DNA from: Sulfurimonas xiamenensis
GTDB taxonomy: Bacteria > Campylobacterota > Campylobacteria > Campylobacterales > Sulfurimonadaceae
Assembly: GCF_009258045.1 (NCBI RefSeq)
Contig: NZ_CP041166.1
Location: forward strand, 62,001-126,000
Length of the DNA stretch: 64,000 nucleotides
Reading direction: 5' to 3'
Below the pieces are notes generated by a model. The model had not been told where the DNA came from and ran no database searches. It saw only the letters and a program-made list of their open reading frames with translations. This document shows positions 50,312-59,566 of the stretch, in pieces. Made by a program: the position numbers and the translations under genes. Every line of letters begins with the position of its first letter. The stretch's first letter is position 1.

Positions 50312-52402
50312 TTATATCAGACTAAGTCCGACTTTTCCTTCATCTATTGATACAACCTCGATTTGAGGCAGGTATTGATTTAGTGATAGCACTTCAAGCG
50401 GATGAGAAATTTTTGTTACGCTCATTTTTGAGATGTGAATCATGCCGTCATTTTTCAGTCCAATGTCCACAAATGCCCCAAAATCAGCAATATTTCTAAC
50501 AACCCCTGAGACAAAACTTCCTACACTCAGCATTTTAATATCCGTTATGCCCTCTTTAAATGGGATAGGCGGCAACTCTTCTCTTGGGTCAAAACCGGGT
50601 TTTTGCAGCTCTTTTATAATGTCTTTTAGCGTCTCTTCCCCGACATGCAGCTGGGCAGCTTTGTCTTTAACATTAACAGTTGCGAGATCCAAACCGAGAA
50701 GTTTTTTAGCAACTTCGTAACTCTCAGGGTGGATTCCGCTGTTGTCAAAAATGTTTTTACTATTTTTGATGCGGATAAATCCCACAGCCTGCTCGTACGC
50801 TTTTTTACCTAAACCCTTTACTTTTAAGAGTTGCTCTTTTGTCTCAAATGGACCGTTTTCTTCTCTAAAAGCGATAATGTTTTGGGCTACTTTTGCACTC
50901 ACACCTGCTACATAAGAGAGAAGCGAGAGAGATGCGGAGTTTATATCAACACCTACGCGGTTTACAAGATCCTGCGTAACATCGCTAAGTTTCTTCTCTA
51001 AAAGTTTTTGATCAACATCATGCTGATACTGCCCGATGCCTAGAGATTTCGGGTCTATTTTAACAAGAGCTGCCATCGGGTCTTGGAGCCTTTGAGCTAT
51101 GGAGATTGCTCCTCTTATAGTCACATCAAGGTTTGGATACTCCTGCGAAGCTATCTTTGAAGCGGAGTAGACTGAGGCTCCGGCCTCGGAGACAACCGTA
51201 TAGTTTAGTTTTGCATTCTCATCTCTGTTTAGCCTTGCAAAAAACTCCTGCGTCTCTCTTGAACCTGTTCCGTTTCCGATAGCCGCGCCCGTGATGGTAT
51301 ACTTGTTTGTTAGGAGAAGTACTTTCTTTTTGGAGTTTTCATAATCCCTCTGTGGTTCGGTCGGATAGATAACGCATGACTCAAGATAATTGCCGTTTTC
51401 ATCAATAACAGCCAGTTTGCACCCTGTTCTAAAAGCGGGGTCTACTCCTAGTATTACTCTTTTTGTGACAGGTGGAGTCATTAAAAGCTGGTTTAGATTT
51501 TTTCCAAAGACCGAAATTGCGGCTATGTCGGCTCTCTCTTTTAGCTCGGCTTGAACTTCTCGCTCAATGGATGGAAGCAGAAGCCTCTTTAGTCCGTCTC
51601 TGTAGGCTTCAAAAAGCAGCTCTTTCGAGCTTGAAGCATTGCGCGGTATCTTGTACTGCTTTATATTTGCTTCTATGTAGTCGGTATCGATCGTTATCTT
51701 TACGCTCAGCTCTTTTTCTTTAACCCCGCGCATTACGGCAAGATAGCGATGAGACGGTATGTAAGCTACTTTTTCGCTTTTTTGCGCAAAGTTTTTAAAG
51801 AGTCCGTTTTCATCAAAACTTTTTGTTTTTTTAATTTCTAAAACTCCATGACGCAGCATATTGTTTCTTATTGCTTCACGCTCTCTTGGCATATCTGCAT
51901 ATCGCTCTGCCAAAATATCCTGCGCTCCTTGCACTGCTTCATCTACAGATGTAATAGCGCTTCTTACAAACTCTTTGGCTTTTGTTTTGAACTCGGCTTC
52001 GCTAAGCCGCGCTTTTTCTAAAATATCCGCAAGAGGAGAGAGACCATTTTCTATGGCAGTTGCCGCACGGGAATTTTTCTTCTCTTTGTAGGGACGGTAG
52101 ATATCCTCTAAGACTCTTAAGCTCTGAGCCTCTTCTATGCTCTTTTTGACGGCTTCGGTTAAGGTCGCTCTTTCGCTAATAAGCCTTAAAACTTCATCTT
52201 TTCGCTCAAGTAGTTTTTTGGCACTTATGTAGATAGTCTCAAACTCACGAAGCACTTCATCATCAGCTCCGCCCGTCATCTCTTTGCGGTAACGGGCAAT
52301 AAAAGGGATGGTTGAACCCTCCTCAAGAAGCTTTAAAATATTTTCTATATGCTCTCGTTTAAGAGCAGTTTTTTTGGTTAGCAGATTGATTAAATTATTA
52401 AT
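50312..52402 (-). CDS. tex: Tex-family transcription accessory protein, probable ATT start
   Basis: RNA-binding S1 protein of the Tex/Spt6 family, involved in transcription or RNA quality. With an ATT start at 52402 it has 696 residues in the order Tex_N (GSTIPFIARYRKEMTGG near 30-46), a YqgF-like RNase H-fold region (GVDPAFRTGCKLAVID), helix-hairpin-helix segments and a C-terminal S1 domain (SGVVRNIADFGAFVDIG). The first in-frame ATG, at 52279, would cut off the conserved Tex_N start. ATT 52402 overlaps the preceding stop (ATTAA) and has AGGA 8 nt upstream. Confidence 0.82.
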   Translation of the reverse strand: MNNLINLLTKKTALKREHIENILKLLEEGSTIPFIARYRKEMTGGADDEVLREFETIYISAKKLLERKDEVLRLISERATLTEAVKKSIEEAQSLRVLEDIYRPYKEKKNSRAATAIENGLSPLADILEKARLSEAEFKTKAKEFVRSAITSVDEAVQGAQDILAERYADMPREREAIRNNMLRHGVLEIKKTKSFDENGLFKNFAQKSEKVAYIPSHRYLAVMRGVKEKELSVKITIDTDYIEANIKQYKIPRNASSSKELLFEAYRDGLKRLLLPSIEREVQAELKERADIAAISVFGKNLNQLLMTPPVTKRVILGVDPAFRTGCKLAVIDENGNYLESCVIYPTEPQRDYENSKKKVLLLTNKYTITGAAIGNGTGSRETQEFFARLNRDENAKLNYTVVSEAGASVYSASKIASQEYPNLDVTIRGAISIAQRLQDPMAALVKIDPKSLGIGQYQHDVDQKLLEKKLSDVTQDLVNRVGVDINSASLSLLSYVAGVSAKVAQNIIAFREENGPFETKEQLLKVKGLGKKAYEQAVGFIRIKNSKNIFDNSGIHPESYEVAKKLLGLDLATVNVKDKAAQLHVGEETLKDIIKELQKPGFDPREELPPIPFKEGITDIKMLSVGSFVSGVVRNIADFGAFVDIGLKNDGMIHISKMSVTKISHPLEVLSLNQYLPQIEVVSIDEGKVGLSLI

Positions 52403-53312
52403 ATTTTTTTCCTAAGCACTCTATAAAATCTTTTTCGCTCAAGTCTTCTATAAGTGTTTTAAAATTTTTTAGAGCAAATAGTTTAACATCTTCGCCCTTT
52501 AAGGCTTTTAGCTCATTTGAAAAACCGCCTTTGGAGACAATAAAATAGATGTTAGGCGTTAGTTCAGCTTGGCGGCACTGCTCTTGAAGTTTGCCGAGCT
52601 CACTCTTTTTTGCTTTTTGGTTGGAGTATTTGCATATTCCTGCAATGACTTTTCCAGACTTTGTTTTTGCCAAGATATCGATTTGTGTATTTCTATCCCA
52701 GTAGCTTCCTATCTCTATAATCGGGTCATCTTTTAAGCTTTTTTTGATGAGCTCATGGGAGAATTTTTTAAAAGTAAGTTCGTAAAATTCGCTCTTGCGG
52801 TTTGCAAACGATTCCATCGCCTCTTTAAAGTCTCCATCTTTGATAGTTTTAAAATATGGAGAGACAAAAGCAAACCAAAAACGCATAAAAGGGGTGCTAA
52901 AGTTTAGTTTTTCATCTACCTTTTCATCCTCATTTGGCGGAGACTCAAGCGAATATTCACGCTTTAGGATATTTTTAGCGCAAAGCGCATCAATCGCCTC
53001 TTCGCCTTCAGCTCTTGAGATGCGTGCTCTCTTTAGCGCGGAATGAACTCGTCCGTCACCCGTTGCAGCCGCGCTTAAAAGTGCGTGGCTTGTTTTGTCG
53101 CTGCGAGTGATTTTTGTAATATCACCGTGGATATAGGTGTAATTTTTTAAAATTTTGTTCTCTATTAACTCATCAAGACTCTTTGACATGTCAACACTCC
53201 AGCTCGTTCCGCCAAATACAGAGAAGTACTCTATTGCCTGCTCTAGCTCTTGTGGAGTGTTTTGAAAACAAAAAGAGCGGAACTGTTCTAAGAGTGATGG
53301 ATGTTTTGCCAT
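52398..53312 (-). CDS. DUF234-type protein with restriction-endonuclease-like C-terminus
   Basis: The 304-residue product lacks an ATPase domain but has the DUF234 layout found at the C-terminus of archaeal-type ATPases: a winged-helix region (30-120), LNFSTPFMRFWFAFVSPYFKTIKDGDFKEA (in part) near 138-167, and IGSYWDRNTQIDILAKTKSGKVIAGICKYSNQKAKK (in part), which resembles a PD-(D/E)xK core (D...xIxK). The N-terminal region may contain a second helix-turn-helix. It is the upstream gene coupled to tex. Function unknown; a nuclease-like or DNA-binding role is possible. Confidence 0.65.
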   Translation of the reverse strand: MAKHPSLLEQFRSFCFQNTPQELEQAIEYFSVFGGTSWSVDMSKSLDELIENKILKNYTYIHGDITKITRSDKTSHALLSAAATGDGRVHSALKRARISRAEGEEAIDALCAKNILKREYSLESPPNEDEKVDEKLNFSTPFMRFWFAFVSPYFKTIKDGDFKEAMESFANRKSEFYELTFKKFSHELIKKSLKDDPIIEIGSYWDRNTQIDILAKTKSGKVIAGICKYSNQKAKKSELGKLQEQCRQAELTPNIYFIVSKGGFSNELKALKGEDVKLFALKNFKTLIEDLSEKDFIECLGKKY

Positions 53313-53414
53313 AAGAAAGCCTTTAATCTGTTTTTGAAATTATACAGGAATAAAAACTATCTCTAAAGAAAAATCTGAAAATAAAAATATCAATGCTTAT
53401 GGATATATAAAAAT

Positions 53415-54626
53415 TTACTCATATCGCAATGCATCGATAGGATTTAACTGTGCCGCTTTGCGTGCCGGAAAGTAACCAAAAACAACTCCTACGCATGTAG
53501 AGAAAAGAAATGCAATGATAATAATAAAGGTATTGAAAATCAAAGGAAGATCAAAAAAAAGAGTGATGCCCACGCCGACACTTACTCCCAGGATGATACC
53601 GATGATTCCTCCTAGAGATGCAAGAACAACGGCTTCGACTAAAAACTGCAGCAAAACCTCCCGCTCCATTGCACCTATTGCAAGCCGTATCCCTATTTCA
53701 CGGGTCCGCTCTGTTACGGAGACAAGCATAATATTCATAATTCCTATGCCGCCCACTAGCAGACTGATTGCTGCAATGGCTCCAAGTAAGATGGTGAGCA
53801 TCTTTGTTGTCGAAGAGAGAGTTTGAACCATTTCACGCATATCATGTACATTGAAATCATTCTCCTCTCCCGCCTGTATACGACGACGCTCCTGCATAAG
53901 CAGAGTGATAGAGGATTTAACATCTTCGATAGCCGATGCCGCACTTGCTGAAATCATAATTCGAGAGATATCCTGATTTCCGCTGATACGCCTTTGAAAC
54001 ATCCGAATCGGAACAACGACAATATCATCTTGATCCATTCCAAACATTGCCGCACCTTTAGACTCAAGTTCTCCAATCACTTCACATGAAAAATTTTCGA
54101 GTCGCAAAGCAGCTCCAATGGGATCTTGATCATCAAAAAGCTCTCTTTTAACTGTTGCCCCAATTACACATACCGCTTTTCCTCCTCTGAGTTCACTCTC
54201 GTTAAAGTTTCTACCCGAAGCAAAAACCCAATCCTTAACGATAAAGTAGTCATTATTGCTCCCCTCGACGGTTGTTGAGTAGTTTTTATTGCCATATACT
54301 GCTTGGATTGTACTTGATCCCACAGGCGCTACTCCGCGTACTTCAGCAATCTCTCTTTTTAATGCTTCAACATCGTTATGCGTAAATTTTTTGGCTGTAA
54401 GATCACTGCTGGGAGGTCCTTTACGCTCTTGCCCAGGTATCACCATAAGCATATTTGTGCCCAGTTTTGAGATGCTTTGCGTTACATATGCGGTTGTCGC
54501 ATCGCCCAGCATGACCATGGTAATAACCGATGCTATGCCTATAACAACTCCTAGTATTGTAAGCGTTGAGCGCATAACACTTCTGCGGATTTCGCGCAAA
54601 GCAAGTAAAAAAGCGTTCCAAATCAT
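53415..54626 (-). CDS. MacB-type ABC permease (separate from its ATPase)
   Basis: Inner-membrane permease of the MacB/FtsX family. The 403-residue product has one N-terminal transmembrane helix, a large periplasmic domain (about 50-270), then three helices with ERTREIGIRLAIGA between, and ends in PIDALRYE, the classic MacB C-terminus. In E. coli MacB the ATPase and this part are one chain; here they are on adjacent genes overlapping by 4 bp. With the adaptor and TolC gene upstream it forms a tripartite efflux system for peptides, lipids or small molecules. Confidence 0.9.
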   Translation of the reverse strand: MIWNAFLLALREIRRSVMRSTLTILGVVIGIASVITMVMLGDATTAYVTQSISKLGTNMLMVIPGQERKGPPSSDLTAKKFTHNDVEALKREIAEVRGVAPVGSSTIQAVYGNKNYSTTVEGSNNDYFIVKDWVFASGRNFNESELRGGKAVCVIGATVKRELFDDQDPIGAALRLENFSCEVIGELESKGAAMFGMDQDDIVVVPIRMFQRRISGNQDISRIMISASAASAIEDVKSSITLLMQERRRIQAGEENDFNVHDMREMVQTLSSTTKMLTILLGAIAAISLLVGGIGIMNIMLVSVTERTREIGIRLAIGAMEREVLLQFLVEAVVLASLGGIIGIILGVSVGVGITLFFDLPLIFNTFIIIIAFLFSTCVGVVFGYFPARKAAQLNPIDALRYE

Positions 54627-55333
54627 AAAATTTCCTTTATGCCGTTTGCGTCATCAATTTTTCCATCGCGAAAATGAATTGTTCGCGAGGCATATTTCGC
54701 CATCTCATTTTCATGTGTTACCATGATAATGGTTATTCCCTTCTCTTTATTGAATGATTGCAAGAGATTCATAATCTCTATACTTTTGACGGTATCGAGA
54801 TTCCCTGTCGGTTCATCAGCTAAAAGAATCAGCGGATCGGTTACAATCGCTCTTGCAATTGCTACGCGTTGCTGTTGTCCGCCTGAGAGTTCTCCCGGAG
54901 TGTGATGGGCTACATGTTCGAGTCCCACACTTTGCAGAGCTTTCATTGCCAAGATATGTCTTTTTTTGGCAGGCAGACCGCGGTATAGCAGCGGGAGTTC
55001 CACATTTTCAATTGCAGATGTTTTTCCTAGCAGATTAAATCCCTGAAAAATAAAACCTATATAATTTCGCCGCAATAGTGTACGCTGATTACGAGAAAGC
55101 ATTCCGACCTCAACCCCGTTAAAGAGATAGTTGCCACTACTAGAAGTATCAAGACAGCCGATAATATTCATAGCGGTTGATTTTCCAGAGCCGCTAGGAC
55201 CCATAATGGCAACAAACTCTCCTTGTTCTATTTTAAGGTCTACTCCTCTAAGAGCATAAGTCGTTGCTTCTCCTTTTCCGTAGGATTTGACAGTTTGGCG
55301 AAGTTCAATGATAGGTTTTTTTTGCTTTATCAT
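54623..55333 (-). CDS. MacB-type ABC ATP-binding protein (LolD/MacB-like)
   Basis: ATPase subunit of the neighbouring permease. The 236-residue product has Walker A GPSGSGKST at about 44-52, the Q-loop FIFQGFNLLGKTSAIENVELPL (in part), signature LSGGQQQRVAIARA, Walker B LLADEPTGNLD and the H-loop MVTHE. ATG overlaps the adaptor stop, and the stop overlaps the permease ATG, so the order is TolC, MacA, ATPase, permease. Confidence 0.92.
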   Translation of the reverse strand: MIKQKKPIIELRQTVKSYGKGEATTYALRGVDLKIEQGEFVAIMGPSGSGKSTAMNIIGCLDTSSSGNYLFNGVEVGMLSRNQRTLLRRNYIGFIFQGFNLLGKTSAIENVELPLLYRGLPAKKRHILAMKALQSVGLEHVAHHTPGELSGGQQQRVAIARAIVTDPLILLADEPTGNLDTVKSIEIMNLLQSFNKEKGITIIMVTHENEMAKYASRTIHFRDGKIDDANGIKEIL

Positions 55334-56535
55334 TGTTTTTCTATCCCGATAAGTACGCTGTCATTCGTTGTTAAAGATGTATCTGTAATATATGTTGAAG
55401 TGCCGTCGCTTTTGCCGGTTTTTACCTCTACTTTAAGTGGTTCGTTTTGACGAAGTATCCACACGCTTTGTGTTTTTGAGCGGATACTTTTGTTACCGAT
55501 TTTTTGTTCGGCTGCAGGAGTGAAGCGAAGTGCCGCATTTGGCACGCTCAATACACTATCTAAAATAGCGGTAGTAATAGAAGCTGAAACAGTCATGCCG
55601 GGATGCAGCAGAAGATCACTGTTATCTACTTCAACAACAGTGTTGTAGGTAACTACTCCGTTAATAATTTCAGAATTGAGGCGAATCTGAGTGATAATAC
55701 CGTGAAATTTTTTTTCAGGATAGGCATCGACATTAAATTCAACTTTTTGTCCCTCTTTTACCTCGCCTATGTCCGCTTCATCTACACTTAAAATGACTTT
55801 CATCTTTGTTAAATCTTTTGCCATTGTAAAAAGAATGGGTGTTTCCATGGAGGCAACAACAGTTTGCCCGGGCTCTATCTTACGATCCAGTACAATTCCA
55901 TCTATCGGAGAGACAACAATTGCTTTGCGCAGATCATCTTCATTGGATGCAAGTTCGGCGGATGCCTGTCTGGTTTGAGCCAGCGCGGCATCATGGACAG
56001 CTTTTGCTTTTTGCAGTGAAGCATATGCTTCGTCAACCTCTTTTTTTGAGGGATAGTTGCCTTTTGTCGCCGTGTACATTTTATCAACTCTCTCCCACTC
56101 ATTTTGTGCATATACAAGAGATGCCTTTGCTTCGGCGGCATTTGCTTTGTATCGCAAAAGAGCCGCTTTTGAACTCTCAACCGCCGAAGCAAGTTTTGTA
56201 GTGTCAAGACGCGCCATAATCTCTCCAACCTTTACACGACTGTTGTAATCCACCAAAACCTCTTTAATGGTTCCTGATACTTCAATTCCTACATCAACGC
56301 TGTTTGTAGGCTCAAGGTTTCCGGTTGCCAAGACGGTTGTAGTGATTGTTTTTAGCTCTACAGGCGCGCTTTTATAAACCACTTCATTACCGGAATCAGT
56401 ATAAAATTTGTAAAAAAAGATGCCAATAAAGAGAAGTATAAAAAAAGAGATTATCCAAATATATTTTTTATATGATTTTTTAGAGTCTTGAGTAAGACCA
56501 AGTGTTTTTTCTATCTCATCTGTTGAAGGATTCAT
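55330..56535 (-). CDS. MacA/HlyD-type periplasmic adaptor
   Basis: Membrane-fusion subunit of the MacAB-like pump. The 401-residue product has one N-terminal transmembrane helix (about 27-46), the first lipoyl half (TVLATGNLEPTNSVDVGIEVSGTI) near 68-91, a long alpha-hairpin, the second lipoyl half (VVSPIDGIVLDRKIEPGQTV) near 206-225 and beta-barrel strands to the end. Overlaps of 4 bp with both neighbours show tight coupling. Confidence 0.9.
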   Translation of the reverse strand: MNPSTDEIEKTLGLTQDSKKSYKKYIWIISFFILLFIGIFFYKFYTDSGNEVVYKSAPVELKTITTTVLATGNLEPTNSVDVGIEVSGTIKEVLVDYNSRVKVGEIMARLDTTKLASAVESSKAALLRYKANAAEAKASLVYAQNEWERVDKMYTATKGNYPSKKEVDEAYASLQKAKAVHDAALAQTRQASAELASNEDDLRKAIVVSPIDGIVLDRKIEPGQTVVASMETPILFTMAKDLTKMKVILSVDEADIGEVKEGQKVEFNVDAYPEKKFHGIITQIRLNSEIINGVVTYNTVVEVDNSDLLLHPGMTVSASITTAILDSVLSVPNAALRFTPAAEQKIGNKSIRSKTQSVWILRQNEPLKVEVKTGKSDGTSTYITDTSLTTNDSVLIGIEKQ

Positions 56536-57743
56536 TTTATCTCCCTGTTTGTGTTGAGGGCAAAGTGAAGTTTTGCCAGTTCAAGTTGTATATTGATCTC
56601 ATTTATTTTTATAGTGTACTCTTCGATTGCTTTGGTGTTTTTAAGCGTCTGAAGATCATATCCGGTTTTTGAGCCGGCATCCACTCCCGCTTTTGTTGTC
56701 TCTATTAACTCATCATAAAGCACTATGTTTTTTAAACTGATGTCAATATAGCGGCGATAGCTCTCAATAAGCTCAAGAGATTGAGCATAGGATGCTTTTG
56801 CATTGCGTGCCCTATCTGCCGCATCCGCACTCTGTTTTAGATAGAGTGCTTTTGCCTCCTCTTTTGCGGCTGAAGCATTATAGGTAAGCGGAATATTTAT
56901 TGAAACTCCTGCTGTGTAAAAATTGCCGTCATACCCCTCATAAAGCTCTTTTGGGTCATATTTAAGATATCCCGCATCGGCATTAACGGCAACGGCAGGA
57001 AGATAGCTGCTCTTTGTTACATTATACTGCTCTTCATATGTTTGGCTCTGCGCACGGGCATAGCGCACTTCAAAATTGTTTTGAAGATATGCATCCTCCT
57101 GAACCAAATCAAAAGAGTAAAGAGGAAAATTATCTGGATCTATATCACTTAGTTTTGCAATTTCAAGCCGCTCTTTAGCTATTTCATACTCCAATGAGGC
57201 ATATGTTTTTTGTTCGCCGCTTTTATCCATCAGTGCATTATTAAGCTCAGTTATATCAGCTTTTCCCACATCATAAAGCTGGCGTTTGATAAAGATTTCA
57301 ATATCGTAGTTATCAAGTTTTTTGCCGCTTTGCTTTAGCTCGTATCTGCTTTTTTTATAATTGAGCAGTGCACTAAAGAGCTCTTCATTGAGATTTGCAA
57401 TCTCTTGTTTTAATTCAATCGCATCGGCTCTTTTTTTTGCATCGGCATAACTGATTTGATAGATAATTCCCCCTGAGCGAAATATATCTTGATTTATGGA
57501 TGCAGAAACTTTTTTGGTGTCGCTGTGATTGCCGTTTGCGCTTTTGTCGTAACTGTAAGAAGCACCCAGATTAAGCGGTGCAATCCAGTTGTTTCTTAGT
57601 TTTTCATTTTCAGCTTCGTACTTATTTTGCTGCTGATGCAAAATATCCTGTTTTTGCGGGGATAATAGTTCCACATCCTGCGCGTCTGCTATTGTTAAAG
57701 AGAAAAAAATTGCGATTAGATAAATTTTAATTTTTGTTTTCAT
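56532..57743 (-). CDS. TolC-family outer-membrane protein of the MacAB-like system
   Basis: A 403-residue outer-membrane channel with a signal peptide (residues 1-22) and two repeats of long helices with scattered Ala, Lys and Glu, as in the OEP family. The strand-like APLNLGASYSYDKS and VAVNADAGYLKYDP segments would form the barrel. It heads the operon and overlaps the adaptor gene by 4 bp. It is a different, diverged copy from the TolC-type gene at 1222. Confidence 0.88.
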   Translation of the reverse strand: MKTKIKIYLIAIFFSLTIADAQDVELLSPQKQDILHQQQNKYEAENEKLRNNWIAPLNLGASYSYDKSANGNHSDTKKVSASINQDIFRSGGIIYQISYADAKKRADAIELKQEIANLNEELFSALLNYKKSRYELKQSGKKLDNYDIEIFIKRQLYDVGKADITELNNALMDKSGEQKTYASLEYEIAKERLEIAKLSDIDPDNFPLYSFDLVQEDAYLQNNFEVRYARAQSQTYEEQYNVTKSSYLPAVAVNADAGYLKYDPKELYEGYDGNFYTAGVSINIPLTYNASAAKEEAKALYLKQSADAADRARNAKASYAQSLELIESYRRYIDISLKNIVLYDELIETTKAGVDAGSKTGYDLQTLKNTKAIEEYTIKINEINIQLELAKLHFALNTNREIK

Positions 57744-57832
57744 ATTTTATTATAATTTCCTCTTCTAATAGATGCTGGTAAAATTATATATCAGTGATGT
57801 TAACGATAATTTAATTTCATATTAATGATTTA

Positions 57833-58024
57833 TTAACGATTGGTTATATCTACGCCTTTTTCTTTAAGTTTGTTTCCAATTTCTACTATTTTGTTTTTAT
57901 ATTTTTCAGTTTTCATAAAACCTTCATATGCATCCAGCTCTTTTTTTTGGACCTTTGCTGCGATATCATCTATCTTTGCAAGTGTTTCTTCGAGCTCTTC
58001 TTCTAAATCTTCAATCATCTGCAT
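57833..58024 (-). CDS. Small coiled-coil protein
   Basis: A 63-residue, acidic/basic alpha-helical protein beginning MQMIEDLEEELEETLAKIDDIAAKVQ with clear heptads. AAGGAAA lies 4-5 nt before the ATG. No family recognised. It is 41 bp downstream of rmuC on the same strand and could be co-transcribed with it. Function unknown. Confidence 0.6.
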   Translation of the reverse strand: MQMIEDLEEELEETLAKIDDIAAKVQKKELDAYEGFMKTEKYKNKIVEIGNKLKEKGVDITNR

Positions 58025-58065
58025 ATATTTTTCCTTTTTTTTGCAAATTATATAATAATTGCGAT

Positions 58066-59289
58066 TTAATCCTCAAGTGCTCTTACTATATGTTCGGGCA
58101 AACTTTTGCTGGTAGCGGCACCAAGTTTTTCCAACTTTTGAAACTGGCTTGTTACACTTCCTGCTCCCGTGTGCATTTTTGAAAATATCTCATCATATGT
58201 TTTTTGTGCAGTTCCTATCTGTTTTCCGAGCTTCTCAAAACTCTCAACGAAGCTTGAAAATTTATCAAATAAAAGTCCGGCTCTTTTTGCTATCTCCTGT
58301 GCATTTCTTTGTTGATTCTCATATTTCCATGTATTTTCAACGGCGCGAAGAGAGACCATTAAGGTAGTCGGTCCAACCAAAATAACATTTTTCTTAAAGG
58401 CTTGGTCAAATAGCGAACCGTCATACTCCATAGCCATCAGCAGCGCACTTTCAATCGGTACGAACATAAAGATAAAATCAAGTGTTTGGATACCCTTTAG
58501 GTTTGTATAATCCTTTTCGCTAAGCTCTTTTATATGTTTTTTTATAGAAGCGACATGATGATTGGCAAAGAGCTCTTTTTGTTCTTCATTTTCAGAGGAT
58601 GTATACTCCTCGTAAGCTTTAAGTGAAGTTTTTGCATCAATAATAATATCTCTGTTGTCTGGAAGATGCACTACAACATCGGGGCGGTATCTGCTGCCGT
58701 CGCTGTTATGTTCAAGAGTGACTTCTCGTTCGTACTCAATACCGAGTCTAAGGCCTGAGTGTTCAAGTACGCTCTCTAAAACCATCTCACCCCAAACACC
58801 CTGTTTTTTGCTCTCGCCTTTTAATGCTTTGGTAAGATTTTTGGCATCTTTGCTCATCTGATGATTTATCTCTTTGATGCTTTTTATCTCCGCTTGAAGC
58901 ATGGAGCGATCTTTTGCCTCTTTTATATAGACATCATCTATCTGTTTTTTAAATTCGTTAAACTGCTCTTTTATCGGATTTATCACTCTGCTGATACTTT
59001 CTTGATTTTGAAGAGAGAATTTTTGGGAGTTGGATTCGAATATCTTATCTGCAAGCTCTTTAAACTCAAGCTTCATCTGCTCTTTGTTCTTTTCTAGCAG
59101 CTCTATCTTTTCCTGATTTTTCTCATTTATACCGTTTATACGCTCTTTTAAAACCGCATTTTCATTCATCAAAGTGTTTGATTTTATGGTTTCACTCTCA
59201 AGCTGAGTTTTTAAATTGCTAACAGTTGTAATCCAAACAGCGATGGCGCCAAATAGCAGACCTATTATTACATAGAGGGCTTCAAACAT
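58066..59289 (-). CDS. rmuC: RmuC-family DNA recombination protein
   Basis: Membrane-anchored coiled-coil protein with a nuclease-like domain, reported to limit inversion between short inverted repeats. The 407-residue product has an N-terminal transmembrane helix (about 5-24), a long coiled coil (25-130) and the conserved core GKQGVWGEMVLESVLE-like (here KGESKKQGVWGEMVLESVLEHSG in part) near 150-175, with DVVVHLPDNRDIIIDAKTSLKAY near 205-228 (PD-(D/E)xK type) and MFVPIESALLMAME. It is a full-length member. Confidence 0.9.
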   Translation of the reverse strand: MFEALYVIIGLLFGAIAVWITTVSNLKTQLESETIKSNTLMNENAVLKERINGINEKNQEKIELLEKNKEQMKLEFKELADKIFESNSQKFSLQNQESISRVINPIKEQFNEFKKQIDDVYIKEAKDRSMLQAEIKSIKEINHQMSKDAKNLTKALKGESKKQGVWGEMVLESVLEHSGLRLGIEYEREVTLEHNSDGSRYRPDVVVHLPDNRDIIIDAKTSLKAYEEYTSSENEEQKELFANHHVASIKKHIKELSEKDYTNLKGIQTLDFIFMFVPIESALLMAMEYDGSLFDQAFKKNVILVGPTTLMVSLRAVENTWKYENQQRNAQEIAKRAGLLFDKFSSFVESFEKLGKQIGTAQKTYDEIFSKMHTGAGSVTSQFQKLEKLGAATSKSLPEHIVRALED

Positions 59290-59374
59290 CTTTTATATTC
59301 TCCAAATTATTGCTGTATTGTAGCATAACGCATAAAATAGATATAATTGCATATATAAAACAGAGGATACTCCT

Positions 59375-59566
59375 ATGGACGGTACAAAAAGAGCAGATAT
59401 AAAAAGTGGCATGAGCGTAGCGATTGTACTTAAACAAGATCAAGAGAGCGGCCGCTTAACAGATGGAGTAGTGCGCGATATTTTAACAAAATCCCCATCT
59501 CATCCCCACGGTATCAAAGTTCGTCTTATGAGCCGTGAAGTCGGACGAGTAAAAAAGATATATTAA
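59375..59566 (+). CDS. YwbE-family small protein
   Basis: A 63-residue basic protein matching the YwbE/DUF2196 family: RADIKSGMSVAIVLKQDQESGRLTDG (in part), then VRDILTKSPSHPHGIKVRL and a GRVKKIY end. Function is unknown; many members lie beside RNA helicase genes, as here. Its stop shares the A with the dbpA ATG at 59566, so translation is coupled. A GAGGAT lies before the ATG. Confidence 0.85.
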   Translation: MDGTKRADIKSGMSVAIVLKQDQESGRLTDGVVRDILTKSPSHPHGIKVRLMSREVGRVKKIY

